Positions 1-11,270 of a stretch of 64,000 nt of DNA are shown here, piece by piece; the first letter of the stretch is position 1, and each line of letters starts with the position of its first letter. The stretch is from assembly GCA_034440575.1 (NCBI GenBank), contig JAOTOL010001388.1:366001-430000 (forward strand), read 5' to 3'. The translations under genes were made by a program, and so were the position numbers. The notes below the pieces were generated by a model. The model worked only from the letters and a program-made list of their open reading frames with translations. It had not been told where the DNA came from and made no database searches. This stretch comes from Imbricaverruca yamaguchii. Taxonomy: Eukaryota > Arthropoda > Thecostraca > Neoverrucidae.

Positions 1-960
1 ATCAGACATGGCACGTGAAACAAAGTACCCATTGCAAGAAGACAACGACATTAAGGGTGCGATGTGGAGTGCCAACTGGGGCGAGTTGCCTACTGGGGGG
101 GGGGGGGGTTCTGGTGGTCTCAGCAGTTGGTGCTGGTTCACTGAAAATGTGCATGAGACAATATTTTGTGCGGTGTGCATGGACAGCTGGGGTGCGCTAG
201 GATGGTCTCAGCAACTGATGATGGTGCACTGAAAATATACATGGGACAATAATCCATGCCACATGCTTATCTTTCATTCCAATATAACTATGTGTGCGTT
301 TTAGCAACGCAATATTTAATGCAAGGTGTGAAGCCGTCTAAGCGATGACGATAAATTTCATGGAATAGAAACGTTTGTGTTCCAACGATATATTTTGTTT
401 TGGTGAGACATAAAAATAGTTCGTACTCATGGAAGATGGTCAGACCAGCTTTCACCGTGTTTTTCTCATCCTCAGGAAGTCGAGGAGCCTGAACGCAAAC
501 GGTAAACAAAATATCGGCAGAAATCCCTACCCATAATTTATACGTCGTTTGAACGCACCGAAAATTACTTTAAAAAACACAATTATGTTTGCTCCCATCC
601 TGACGAACTGTACTCTAGTTCCACAGAAGTGCCAATGCGACCAGTAAGTATGGTTCATTAGTAATGTCTGCTGCACGAGTGCCTGTGAACATATGTTGGT
701 ACATTGCAATATTATCTGGTGCATTGCAGTACTGTCTGGTACGTGCATTGCAGTACTGTCTGTCGCACGAGTGCCCGTGTAAATGTACTGGTACATTGCT
801 ATACTGCCTGCCATACAAGTGTTCGTGCACATTTTAATTACGCTGGTATATTGCGGTATTGCCTGCCGCAAAAGTGCCCGCGTAAATAAGTCAGCGCGGG
901 AAACCAGCTATGCTGCGCCGCACGACAGGCACCGTACACGCGGCAGAGGTGAGATTACAC
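1..960. other. Non-coding, diverged tandem repeats
   Basis: No exon is recognised. Bases about 110-250 hold two diverged copies of a segment with GGTCTCAGCA and CACTGAAAAT. Bases about 660-890 hold a degenerate repeat of roughly 55 bp built around GCACGAGTGCCCGTGTAAAT and GGTACATTGC. If the missing Vsx exon is downstream, this is intron 4. Confidence 0.5.
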
Positions 961-967
961 GAGCCGA

Positions 968-1746
968 TTAATTGAGCGGCCGCGGAGCGTGCATGCAGAG
1001 CAGCTCCGTCTCGGGCACATCAGGCGTGACGCAACAGATCAGCGGCAGGTGCATGGACGGTGAGTCACGACTCCACCCAATAGGAAGATCCGTGTGGGCC
1101 GTGAACCGCAGCACGCGAGTGGAGAACGTGGCCGGCGGGGTCTGCTTCCACTCGGCCCGTCCATCTCGGCCGTAGATGGTGCGCACTGGGCGGAAACCGG
1201 CACTGCAGCTCGACGGTCGGAACTTCCCGTGGCACATGATCACGCTCAATTGATTCGAAGCGAGCCAAATAAGAGGGCATTCAACGCCACTACGTGCTGA
1301 CAGCTTCCTGTCGGAAACGCATGCGATGCCCTCGGCGATTCCCGGACTCATCGAATTGGGAGTCTTTTGGTCTTCAGGAGCTGGTGGATAGGAACAGGGG
1401 ATGTCAATTTCCAACCGGTTGTGAATTTCCTGCATCCCGAAATCAGCAGATCGCGCTTTTAGTTTTGGCAATTTTGGAAGTGCTCATAGCATTCGATTAT
1501 GTGCCAGGAGGTCATTTTTGTATTCAGAAGGTCGGGAATGTAGCGGTGCCGGTGCAGTTGTTCACCAACTTCCACAGTTGCAATATCAAATTGGGTAAAT
1601 TTACATTGTTTATTCCACCATACAAGTTCACCGTCATAATTTGGAAGCACACATTTCCCTGGTGATCTTTTACCGCTAAAAGAAAGTTTTTGTTCGAATT
1701 GTTCTTGGGGAGGTTCTACAGAATCAGAAATGCAAGCTTGTTGCAC
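968..1746 (-). other. Unidentified coding-like segment in two overlapping minus frames
   Basis: Two minus-strand frames, 1459-1746 and 968-1471, overlap by 13 bases in different phases. Together they could be one older coding region with a frame change. The downstream frame ends with TAA and has protein-like composition, for example CHGKFRPSSCSAGFRPVRTI and LRFTAHTDLPIGW, in GC-rich DNA with few repeats. I recognise no domain. It could be part of a degraded mobile element, an exon of an unknown gene, or chance. It does not resemble the CVC domain expected after Vsx exon 4. Confidence 0.25.
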
Positions 1747-1950
1747 TGCCCCTGAACCTACCTCGTGTTCAAGTAATTCCAGCTACATAGCACAATTTTA
1801 ATCGGGAGTTTAACTTACCCATATAGGAAGACACGGTCTCCCGCCACCCCCACAACCTCCCCCCGTCTTTGTCTGGCCAGTCACCAATAGACCATCCCAA
1901 CCGGAGGTGTACTATAACGAGCACGTGAAGCGGATCTACGGAATATCTTC

Positions 1951-2150
1951 TGAAATCTATAGAATACGCTACGACTTCAGACGCCTGGTTAGCTCAGTGA
2001 TTAGAGCACTGACCTGCAAAGGCTTCCCTGTCGTGGTACATACACTAGGCCTGTGGTATGTACCACGACAGGGAGACCTTTGTAGGCCAGTGCTCCAAAC
2101 ACTGAGCTAACCAGACGCCTGAAGTCTTAGCGTATTCTGTAAATTTCATG
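1951..2150. repeat. 200-bp near-perfect palindrome with tRNA-like arms
   Basis: The left arm (1951-2049) and right arm (2051-2150) are near-perfect reverse complements centred on GGCC near 2050, from TGAAATCTATAGAATACGCT on the left to its counterpart on the right. Each arm contains GGTTAGCTCAGTG.TTAGAGCA, which looks like the D-arm and A box of a tRNA, followed by an anticodon-arm-like CTGACCTGCAAAGG on the left arm. No B box (GGTTCGANNCC) is present, so it is not a functional tRNA. It is best described as a tRNA-derived fold-back element. Confidence 0.8.
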
Positions 2151-3340
2151 AGGTATGACCACTTTTGCGGACCGTGCCTATTCCTTCTCTTGATACAAGT
2201 CATATGATGCAGGTTGAGGTTTTGCTTAGAAGGCATGGGTGCGATTTACTTAGAAGGTTCAAGTTCATGTTCCCCTTAAATGCACACAAAACTGACGTAC
2301 GTCTTCGGCAAGCGAGCAGCATGCGTACGGCTCAAGTGCTATTGGTGCGCATTAGTTTCGCCCACGCTCCAGGCTGCCCTTCCGCAGCTCCAGTCGTCCG
2401 AGCCTGCTTTCCGTTCCACCTGAAGTCCATCAAGATCCCTGACGTAATGCCCAACATGCATACATAAGGCACACAAAACCCGGGCATGCTGGCTTTGTTC
2501 CCATGCACACAATCCGACTGGCGTGCTGATCCAGACGATCTGATCCAGCTAAGCTGGCGAATTCCCCGGAAAATTTCAAACAAATGCTTCCTGCCAGCTT
2601 GAACACTATTCCATTGAGTGGCTTACGTACCGCTCATACACTTCACAGTTATGACCACCTGGCCAGTGCATGGCTTATAATCGAAGCATCGTCGCTGAGC
2701 TCGTAGCCGTGCTTACAATTACGCCATACCAGTCGGTAAATGCTCTGCGGGACTAGTTAAATAGCTCGCTGCATTCATTTCGCCCCTACCGTGGCTAAAT
2801 TCCACGAGAACTGCCAACGCGCCGCTGCAGGGGGAAAGAATGTCTAAAGTGACTTTCAGCACCCATCAATTTCCTCTTGGCTGCCAATTAATTCCTCCTT
2901 TGTGAGCATGACTTCCATTTAGGCGACACCTGTTGGGGACGGGACGTTTCATGAATTGATAATTCCGGAGGGGAGCGACAATGGGAGCGGACATGTCTTT
3001 GGCGGCCGCGCCGCGAACGGATTAAATTGGCGCGCCTCCGGCGGCGGTGCGGCCGCGGCGCGCCAGATCGCGCCGCGTCGCCCGTCTCCGCAACCTGTCT
3101 CCCATCTCCGTCAGCGCGCACATCTGTCGATAACAGCGACGGCGATAGCGATTCGCAGCATAGCTGTAGGGGAAACGGTGCCGTCGCCTCCGCCAGGCTG
3201 AAGTAGCGGAAAATTGTATCATTTATCATAGGCGTGTCAAAGCGCTCCATACGCTTTTTGCTGGTTATATCGGTCCTGAGTTCAAATAAAAGATGTATGA
3301 ACATTCACTGGCATCCATGAACGCATTTGCAGGAAGATAA
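2151..3340. other. Non-coding; GC-rich island near 2995-3200
   Basis: No gene is recognised. Bases 2995-3200 are very GC-rich with NotI/AscI-type clusters (GCGGCCGC, GGCGCGCC) and a GGATTAAATTGG motif. The rest is unique sequence of ordinary composition. Confidence 0.4.
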
Positions 3341-3347
3341 CATAGGT

Positions 3348-3349
<2 letters not shown>

Positions 3350-3426
<77 letters not shown>
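3350..3426. repeat. (TA)n microsatellite
   Basis: About 38 TA dinucleotides with two CATA interruptions near the right end. Confidence 0.97.
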
Positions 3427-3654
3427 CATTACAGACCTGGTGAAAGAAGATGTTCTGGTCGCATTTCGCTAGATCTCTGTGGTAGCTTCTTTGATTTGAT
3501 TGTATTATTTACAGCATTTGGCAGTGAGGGGCATTAAGACTAGTTTAATTCAATTACATTTTGTATTCACTTGACATAATGAAGCATGCATGCTTTCCAA
3601 TATGATTTTATGGGCATCATCTCACACTTCAGCCCACTTCCTGATGAATGGATT

Positions 3655-3910
3655 CAAGACATTGTTAGTGACAAGGAATTCAGTGGTGCACCGAAACCAT
3701 AACCTGGGATTGAAACTTTGCAATGCACCGAGGCCATACCTAGTGATTGTAACTGAATATCACACCGGGATCATAACCTGATATTGTGACTCAATAGTTG
3801 CCATACCTGATATTGCGACTCACAAACTGCGATTGTAACTCATTAATCCACAGAGACCAGAGCCCGAGATTGTAGCTTAGTAATGCACCGAGACGATAAC
3901 CTGGGATCAA
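3655..3910. repeat. Degenerate tandem repeat, about 37 bp
   Basis: Diverged units each carry a GCACCGA(G/A)(A/G)CCATAACC-like core followed by TG(G/A)GATTG.AACT. The array lies about 200 bp beyond the Vsx exon 4 donor, within intron 4. Confidence 0.6.
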
Positions 3911-4115
3911 CGATCATGTTTTTGTGCTGAATGCTAAGCGATGATTATCTCAGAAGCGAGGTTTTTTTTTAACGAAAGGTGACTCGTGGAGTCAGGATCA
4001 TTGAGCGGTTCCCGCGGAAGGGCCACACCGGCGCCCGGGATCACAAGTCAGTGTGTCGAGAGGCTCAAGTAGAGACCCAAGACACACCTCTTGGAGTTCA
4101 CGGCGTGCCACATAC

Positions 4116-4239
4116 CTGTATCCTGTCCTCTGGAAGGTCAGTTTTCAAAGAGAGCATCTCTCTGGCGTAGACGTCGGGATAATGCGCCTCCTTGAAGGCT
4201 TTCTCTAGCTCTTCTACTTGGTAGCTGGTGAAAATAGTT
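4116..4239 (-). CDS. Vsx: Vsx exon 4: homeodomain residues 6-46
   Basis: After acceptor TTTTGCAG|A the frame reads [20 protein letters not shown], then [21 protein letters not shown], and ends at donor CAG|GTATGT in phase 0. These are homeodomain positions 6 to 46 (helices 1 and 2 and the start of helix 3). The segment [16 protein letters not shown] with LPEDRIQ is diagnostic of the Vsx/Chx10 class. The intron falls between positions 46 and 47, the classical site in paired-like homeobox genes. Val in QVEEL replaces the more usual Leu. The recognition helix (VWFQNRRAKWRK) must be in the next exon, which I did not find in bases 1-4115. The DNA contacts are therefore not in this window. Confidence 0.96.
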
Positions 4240-5461
4240 CTGCAAAATGGTGGTTTTCGGTTAGTGCCAATCACGAATTGGATACTTTAGCAGAGCACAA
4301 AGATGAAAAGGATATTAGGTTTTTAGATCCATTCTTTAATTCTTTATGTGTTGTATTCGCAACCACAGAACGATCTGCCAAGTTCTAGTGCCATTGCAGT
4401 AGCCAAGTACCATTGCACCTGTGTACTGCAATGGCTACGTCTTGTGTATGCTTTTGACATAGCTATGGAGAACGATCTCTTTCGTCCCCGGAGGAGAGTA
4501 TAACATTATGAAGTCGAAAGCTATTGAGGGCGTTGGACACACCAGTTGTGCCCCTGAGGACGGGGCTTGTTGTGTAGCTCCAAGGCTGCATGCACAGAGT
4601 TGCGGCTCATCATAGGCAGCAAGCTTGTCAGCCCGGCGCAGCTGAGGTCTCTTGACAGCTCGAAAATACATCATTGCGTCCGATGTTGGCAAAAGTGAAA
4701 ATATTAAAACAGCAGGCATAGCAGATTTCAGAACCTCGGCACGGTACGTAGACGATACAGGTGGACCATATTGAGTAGCTCGATTTCATTCAGAATGCCA
4801 TTGTGTAAGCGCATTCAAAACCAAGCTACCTCACTCGACATTCCATAAACCTGTGGCTGAATTATACTCTTTGCCGAATATTCTGCGTGCACCCCGCACT
4901 AAAAAGTACCACGGGAATCGTTGAGATTTCATAGATGGCGAGGTGCAATGGCACTCGGTATCCCGTAGATTTTCTGTCCGGTTGCTACGCCATTCACAAT
5001 CCCTCAGTGGGCATCATGTAGCGCACTGCCACTGAGACAGAAGACGGTCCGGACCCGTAGCAGCTGGCTCACGTGACATGGCCTAACACAGTGACCCAAG
5101 GTTCTTCCATGAAGCACTGCTTTTGAACAAAACGTACCGATACTTACAATGCAATATGGTTAAAACTGCTAAAATAAAAACTAAAAGAACAGGCACTTGG
5201 TCACAACATCGTGATATGGGATAGTACCGAATGACGTGGAATCTGAAACAATAATACACATATGCTCCTGGATATAAGAGATTAAACATTTCCAACCAGA
5301 AAAAAAACACATTATAATTCGGAAGACATAAATTAAGACTTTACATGGTGGCATATTATCTATTCATGTTTCAAAATATGAGAGCCGGTGGGGACCGGTC
5401 GGGACGCTCAAATATTATTTTTGTGTGATGTATATATACGTATATACACATATATACCTAT
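4240..5461. other. Vsx intron 3, unique part
   Basis: No further exon or clear repeat is visible apart from poly-T and poly-A tracts. Short open frames here lack protein-like content. Confidence 0.6.
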
Positions 5462-5640
<179 letters not shown>

Positions 5641-6126
5641 GTCAACCAGACCACCTGAGCTATGCGCTAAGTATATCATATGATCGTGGATTTTACTTCG
5701 AAAAACTGGTTGTGGGGGAGGGGGCGGGAGCAAACGACTTGTGTGGTGGCAAGTTACTTTCAATGCCATTTTCGTCTAGTGTAGGCTCATCGGTCCAATG
5801 GTTAATCTTCGGTCTGATTGGGTGGCAAACAATGATTGAGATGGCTGGTGGCCAACCTTAGAGTATACAAAGTAGCGTCCCTGTGTAGGATGATCAGCGA
5901 TAATTTATGGATACCGGCCTTGCTTTAGCAACCGTTGCCCTCGTGTCTCTCGCGCTGCCTGTCCCTGCGCGGTACCCTTGATTGTCGCAACACTGCGGCC
6001 TCTGCTCGCATGCACATGCACCTTTTCCAATTCATGGGATCGGTCTTAGTTTGGCCTAAGCTCTGAATTTGTGTCCGGGTGCCCTCCTCATCTGCGTGCT
6101 ACTTCGCACTAAGAAAAAAATGTTAC

Positions 6127-6214
6127 CGGTGCCTTCGTTTCTTCTTTTTCTTCTTGTTGAGAACGCCTTGCTGTTGGTACCCCCGGTCTAGGAGATTGGT
6201 CTGCGACTCCAAAC
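6127..6214 (-). CDS. Vsx: Vsx exon 3: basic run and homeodomain residues 1-5
   Basis: This short 88-bp exon lies between acceptor TTGTGTTGCAG|GT and donor CACCG|GTAACA. Its two leading bases complete Gly from exon 2, then LESQTNLLDRGYQQQGVLN is followed by six Lys and RRH. The final CG takes its third base from exon 4 to give Arg. The Lys run is nuclear-localisation-like, and KRRHR is the N-terminal arm of the homeodomain (positions 1-5), as in Vsx/Chx10. It is too short to be found by ORF length. It was recognised by the basic motif and confirmed by phase agreement on both sides. A GC-rich 33-bp array begins 114 bp upstream of its acceptor. Confidence 0.92.
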
Positions 6215-6327
6215 CTGCAACACAAAATGGTAATCGTACTAGGACCACGGGTAGCCACACATCAGCTCACATGCTCGCCGTAGCACAACACCTCAACACA
6301 GCACAGCACCGGAGTACAGCAGTACGG

Positions 6328-6632
6328 CCGGCGCCGGGAGCTGCAGCTCAGCGCCCGACCGGCGCCGCCGGAGCTGCAGCTCAGCGCCCGACCGGCGACG
6401 CCGGAGCTGCAGCTCAGCGCCCGACCGGCGCCGCCGGGAGCTGCAGCTCAGCGCCCGGCCGGCGCCGGGAGCTGCAGCTCAGCGCCCGACCGGCGCCGCC
6501 GGAGCTGCAGCTCAGCGCCCGGCCGGCGCCGCCGGAGCTGCAGCTCAGCGCCCGGCCGGCGCCGCCGGAGCTGCAGCTCAGCGCCCGGCCGGCGCCGCCG
6601 GAGCTGCAGCTCAGCGCCCGGCCGGCGCCGCC
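6328..6632. repeat. GC-rich 33-bp minisatellite upstream of Vsx exon 3
   Basis: About nine units, each with the palindrome GAGCTGCAGCTC followed by AGCGCCCGGCCGGCGCCGCC. On the gene strand the array ends 114 bp before the exon 3 acceptor. Each unit contains a GCTGCAG that resembles a weak 3' splice site. The long plus-strand frame across it (AAQRPTGAAGA-type) is a repeat artefact. Confidence 0.95.
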
Positions 6633-6803
6633 AGAGCGACGACGTTCACAACACGGCGCGACTCAATAATAGATGAGCGTCTGCATAATGAACGAGGCGG
6701 CTAACTTGGCCGATAAAGCGCGCGCCGCCCGCCGGTAAATGGCTGTTGGACGTGATAATTAAAATGGTAACGCGCGTGCGGCGGTTGATGAGCCGCCCGT
6801 CGC

Positions 6804-7275
6804 GCCGGGGACTGAGCCCGGCTACACCGGGCCAAGGCAAGGGACCGGGTCCGGCTACACCGGACCAAGGCAAGGGACGGAGCCCGGCTAACCGGGTCCG
6901 CGCCAGGGACTGGGTCCGGCTACACCGGGTCCGCGCCAGGGACCGGGTCCGGATACACCGGGTCCGCGCCGGGGACCGGGTCCGGATACACCGGGTCCGA
7001 GACAGGGAACGGGCTCGGCTAACCGGGTCCGCGCCAGGGACCGGGTCCGGCTACACCGGGTCCGCGCCAGGGATCGGGTCCAGATACACCGGGTCCTCGC
7101 CAGGGACCGAGCTCGGCTAACCGGGTCCTCGCCAGGGACCGAGCTCGGCTAACCGGGTCCGCGCCAGGGACCGGGTCCGGCTAACCGGGTCCGAGACAGG
7201 GACCGAGCTCGGCTAACCGGGTCCAAACTAGGGATCGAGTCCCGCTACACCGGATTCAAGCCAGGGACCAAGCCA
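6804..7275. repeat. 33-bp minisatellite (ACCGGGTCCGCGCCAGGGAC-type)
   Basis: About 13 imperfect units combine ACCGGGTCC, CGCCAGGGAC and GGCTA(C/A). Later units change to GAGCTCGGCTAACCGGGTCC. The array is related to the one at 8364-8556 by the GGCTA.ACCGGGTCCA(A/G)GCC core. Confidence 0.93.
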
Positions 7276-7690
7276 CACTCATAAACTGTATACTGAGCAC
7301 CCTGCTCTCTTAATGATATATACACTGGAGTGTCCCCAAGGGTGCCATTAGTGTCCTACCCTACTTAGTGTCCTGTACTACTTTCGTACTTTTCCTTTCA
7401 CAATGTCCTACCCTCCTGAATGCTCTATGCACCTTAGTACCCTGCCTCCCTCAATGCCCTGTCCTGAATTTTGTCTTTGGCGCCCTATTAAATGTAGTGT
7501 CCCGAGTGCTCTTGCCTCTTTTGTGCCATTCTAAGTGCCCAGCTGCGTTCCTTGCCCTTAGTATCATAACCTGATTAGTGCTCTCCTAATTGCCGTATCA
7601 TCCTAATGCCCTGCTATGCATCCTTCTGAACGTCCGTATCTCATCAGTGCCCTGCTTAGCTTAACGTCCTGTGTAACACTGCTGCTGCTG
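7276..7690. repeat. Old, degenerate short tandem repeat
   Basis: Repeated but diverged TGCCCTGYC.TC and AGTGTCCTACCCT motifs recur about every 25 bp. No coding content is seen. Confidence 0.5.
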
Positions 7691-8363
7691 AATCCCCATC
7701 TCGCAACTTGCTGGTCTTTCCTACGTTCTCTCGCATTATACATGGTAATTGGATATTACTGTGGCCCTACCAAACTACGAATTTAACGTAGCCGTGATTC
7801 AATAATTTTCTGTTTTTTTTTAACGTCATGTTCGATGTCTCCTAGTCAATATTTTTTCATCATCCTTCTCCATTGCCTTTGTTCTTGTTTAGTGCTCATG
7901 CACCGATTTTTTTACTGTACTCAACCCATTATGTTATGATTTTGATTCAGTATTTTGTTTAGTGTTTCGTAGCGTGTGTACATGTTTCACCAAAAGGGAA
8001 CGCCAGCTAACCACAGATGTGAGGTGTTTTTAAAGCATGTGAAAATATCACGCTACAGCATAATGTACAAGCATATGAAACAACGTAGGGTCCTCGTATA
8101 GTATGGTGCCATGTAACGAATGCACTAATTGAGTAGAAATGTGCCAACACATATTCAATATCAAGGAGCCAAATCAGATGCATTTCTGTGAAGGTCCCCT
8201 TCAAAGTAAAACAGCTACATTTTTCTTTAAGTGCAAGTGCTCTTTCACTTCGATGCAAGTGCCCTTTCTTTGGGTGTAGGTACTATTCCCAGTAGAAAAT
8301 CGAGAAAATAATATGCCCTGGTAAACAATGTTCGCCTTACCGATCTTTGAAAGTCTCTGGATC
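7691..8363. other. Non-coding, unique
   Basis: AT-rich intron 2 sequence. I see no feature beyond homopolymer runs. Confidence 0.6.
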
Positions 8364-8556
8364 AAGCCCGGCTATACCGGGTCCAAGCCCGGCTATGCCT
8401 GGTTCAAGCCCGGCTATACCGGGTACAAGCCCAGCTATGCCTGGTTCAAGCCCGGCTGTACCGGGTCCAAGCCCGGCTATGCCTGGTTCAAGCCCGGCTA
8501 TACCGGGTCCAAGCCAGGCTACGCCTGGTTCAAACCAGGCTATACCGGGTCTAAGC
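8364..8556. repeat. 42-bp minisatellite made of two 21-bp halves
   Basis: GGCTATACCGGGTCCAAGCC alternates with GGCTATGCCTGGTTCAAGCC. All frames show Pro/Gly repeats such as PGYTGSKPGYAWFK, a by-product of units divisible by three. It is related to the array at 6804-7275. Confidence 0.93.
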
Positions 8557-9140
8557 AAGAGACCCACCCAGTGTCTCAGGCAGGTACCGAGCCAGGATCT
8601 GTTCCAGTATCTGCGCGATGGAGCGAGCCAGGGTCAGAGCCAGGAACCAAGTTAGGGATCGAGTAACGTGAAAGTCACGTTACACCGGAACTGACCCGGG
8701 GCCCGATCCACGCTCTACACCTCAACCGAGCCAGGCAGGGAATCATTGGTGCCGACACCAGCCACCATCACCACCAGTGACGCTATCACCGGTCACCATC
8801 ATCACCAGTCACCATCACCACCTGAACACATCGCCAACTGATCACCTGGTTCGGTATTCGGCTCAAGGTTTCTTCGGTCAGCTCTTTTCATTTCGAGAGT
8901 ATCGGATGGCGGGCAGGGGGTAATAGTATGGAAAAATATAACTAGGCGGTAGGGCGGTGGGCGGGTCAGGACGAGTGGGTGTGGTTATGGCGCTGGGCGT
9001 TTCAAGATGAGTGGGTGTGACAAGTTTCAGCACCTCACTACATGACGCCATCATGAGCCCGAAATGGACGATGTTTGGTCCACAAATCGCTAAGGATGCG
9101 ACAGTGGGCTCCCAGGTGCTGTGGGTGTGTCAGTAGATTC
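8557..9140. other. Non-coding; short CACCAT/CACCAG repeat
   Basis: Bases about 8750-8830 are a short ACCATCACCACCAGT-type repeat. The rest is unique, with GTGGGTGTG-rich DNA near 8950-9030. Confidence 0.45.
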
Positions 9141-9631
9141 CCGGATGTCAGAGACAGCGCATGGGTCTCCAAGTATCCGAGACAAGGTAGACCACCGAAC
9201 CATCACGGGCACCGAAGGTCTCCAAAGTCGTCTCCGGATTGCCAGAGGCGCGTGCGCATGCTCCGGGGTGTCAGGAGATCCGACGGACGGTCTCCGGACC
9301 ACCGGAGAGACACGACCGACACCGGGAGGTCGAGCCAGCCGGTGGCCAGCTGGCGCACGTCCCCCCACCGGCGCACAATGGGCTCGCGCGCCGAAAACGA
9401 TTGCAGCGCCAGCAATTCGCGAATTAACTCGTCAGCGAGCGTCGGCGCCGCCGAGAGAGGTGTAATCGCATCAGCGGCGGCCGGCCAGCCAGATGTGCGC
9501 CCTGATTGGCCGCCGGCCGAGGCGGCCGCCGCCGGCGCTGAGTCGGGATCAGCCGTGCTGTCGGCTGCTCTAGTGGCGGCACAGGCTGACGGTGTGTGAC
9601 CGCAATCGGCGGGTCTCGGCGTCCTGTCCGG
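9141..9631. other. GC-rich island (candidate intronic regulatory DNA)
   Basis: CpG-rich, repeat-poor DNA contains GCGAATTAACTCG, GTGTAATCGC and a CTGATTGGCCGCCGG stretch. Several long frames are open only because of composition. I see no splice-bounded exon with recognisable protein. A regulatory role is inferred. Confidence 0.3.
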
Positions 9632-10870
9632 CCCACTGCCGCGGCCCCGTCTGACCCACTGCAGAGGTCTGCGCTTGTATTACCCACTGCCGCGGCCCCG
9701 TCTGACCCCACTGTAGAGGTCTGCGCTTGTATTACCCACTGCCGCGGCCCCGTCTGACCCACTGTAGAGGTCTGCGCTTGTATTACCCACTGCCGCGGCC
9801 CCGTCTGACCCACTGTAGAGGTCTGCGCTTGTATTACCCACTGCCGCGGCCCCGTCTGACCCACTGTAGAGGTCTGCGCTTGTATTACCCACTGCCGCGG
9901 CCCCGTCTGACCCCACTGTAGAGGTCTGCCCTTGTACTACCCACTGCCGCGGCCCCGTCTGACCCACTGTAGAGGTCTGCCCTTGTACTACCCACTGCCG
10001 CGGCCCCGTCTGACCCACTGCAGAGGTCTGCGCTTGTATTACCCACTGCCGCGGCCCCATCTGACCCCACTGCAGAGGTCTGCGCTTGTATTACCCACTG
10101 CCGCGGCCCCGTCTGACCCACTGCAGAGGTCTGCGCTTGTATTACCCACTGCCGCGGCCCCGTCTGACCCATTGTAGAGGTCTGCCCTTGTACTACCCAC
10201 TGCCGCGGCCCCGTCTGACCCACTGTAGAGGTCTGCCCTTGTACTACCCACTGCCGCGGCCCCGTCTGACCCCACTGTAGAGGTCTGCCCTTGTACTACC
10301 CACTGCCGCGGCCCCGTCTGACCCACTGCAGAGGTCTGCGCTTGTATTACCCACTGCCGCGGCCCCGTCTGACCCCCTGCAGAGGTCTGCGCTTGTATTA
10401 CCCACCCACTGCCGCGGCCCCGTCTGACCCACTGTAGAGGTCTGCGCTTGTATTACCCACTGCCGCGGCCCCGTCTGACCCCCTGCAGAGGTCTGCGCTT
10501 GTATTACCCACTGCCGCGGCCCCATCTGACCCCACTGCAGAGGTCTGCGCTTGTATTACCCACTGCCGCGGCCCCGTCTGACCCACTGCAGAGGTCTGCG
10601 CTTGTATTACCCACTGCCGCGGCCCCGTCTGACCCACTGCAGAGGTCTGCGCTTGTATTACCCACTGCCGCGGCCCCGTCTGACCCACTGTAGAGGTCTG
10701 CGCTTGTATTACCCACTGCCGCGGCCCCGTCTGACCCACTGCAGAGGTCTGCGCTTGTATTACCCACTGCCGCGGCCCCGTCTGACCCCACTGTAGAGGT
10801 CTGCGCTTGTATTACCCACTGCCGCGGCCCCGTCTGACCCCACTGTAGAGGTCTGTCCTTGTACTACCCA
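9632..10870. repeat. 51-bp minisatellite, about 24 units
   Basis: Each unit has CCCACTGCCGCGGCCCCGTC followed by TGACCCACTG(T/C)AGAGGTCTG and CGCTTGTATTA, with occasional extra C. Both halves begin CCCACTG, so the unit looks like a dimer of an older repeat of about 25 bp. Frames in both orientations are repeat artefacts. Confidence 0.97.
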
Positions 10871-11270
10871 ATACGGTCGTCCGCCCTTATCTGGCCAACT
10901 GTAGAGGTCTGCTCTTATCTAGCCCACTGTAGAGGTCTGCTCTTGTCTGGCCCACTGCAGAGGTCCACCCTTGTCTGATTCACTGCGGCGGTCTGTGCCT
11001 GTCTGACCAACTGCGGAACTCCGTTCTTGTCTAATTCACTGCAGAGGTCTGCTCTTGTCTGGCCCACTGCAGAGGTCTGCTCTTGTCTGGCCCACTGTAG
11101 AGGTCTGCTCTAGTATGGTCCGCTACAGAGGTCTGCTCTTGTCTGGCCCACTGTAGAGGTCTGCTCTTGTCTGACCCACTGCGGAGGTCCGCCCTTGTCT
11201 GATTCACTGAAGAGGTCTGCCATTGGCTGACCCACTGTAGAAGTTCACCCTTGTCTGGCCTTGTGTGGAA
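10871..11270. repeat. 28-bp diverged array continuing the 51-bp minisatellite
   Basis: Units read CCCACTG(T/C)AGAGGTCTGCTC plus TTGTCTGG and match the second half of the 51-bp unit. They appear to be the older, monomeric form of the same repeat. Confidence 0.85.

Noticed and set aside
1981..2040. Functional tRNA gene
   Set aside because: It has a D-arm/A-box but no T-arm or B box, and it lies in a palindrome.
1..4115. Vsx exon with WFQNRR and the CVC domain
   Set aside because: I looked for the reverse complement of VWFQNRRAKW and found no match. The only near hit (near 2110) is the tRNA-like palindrome.
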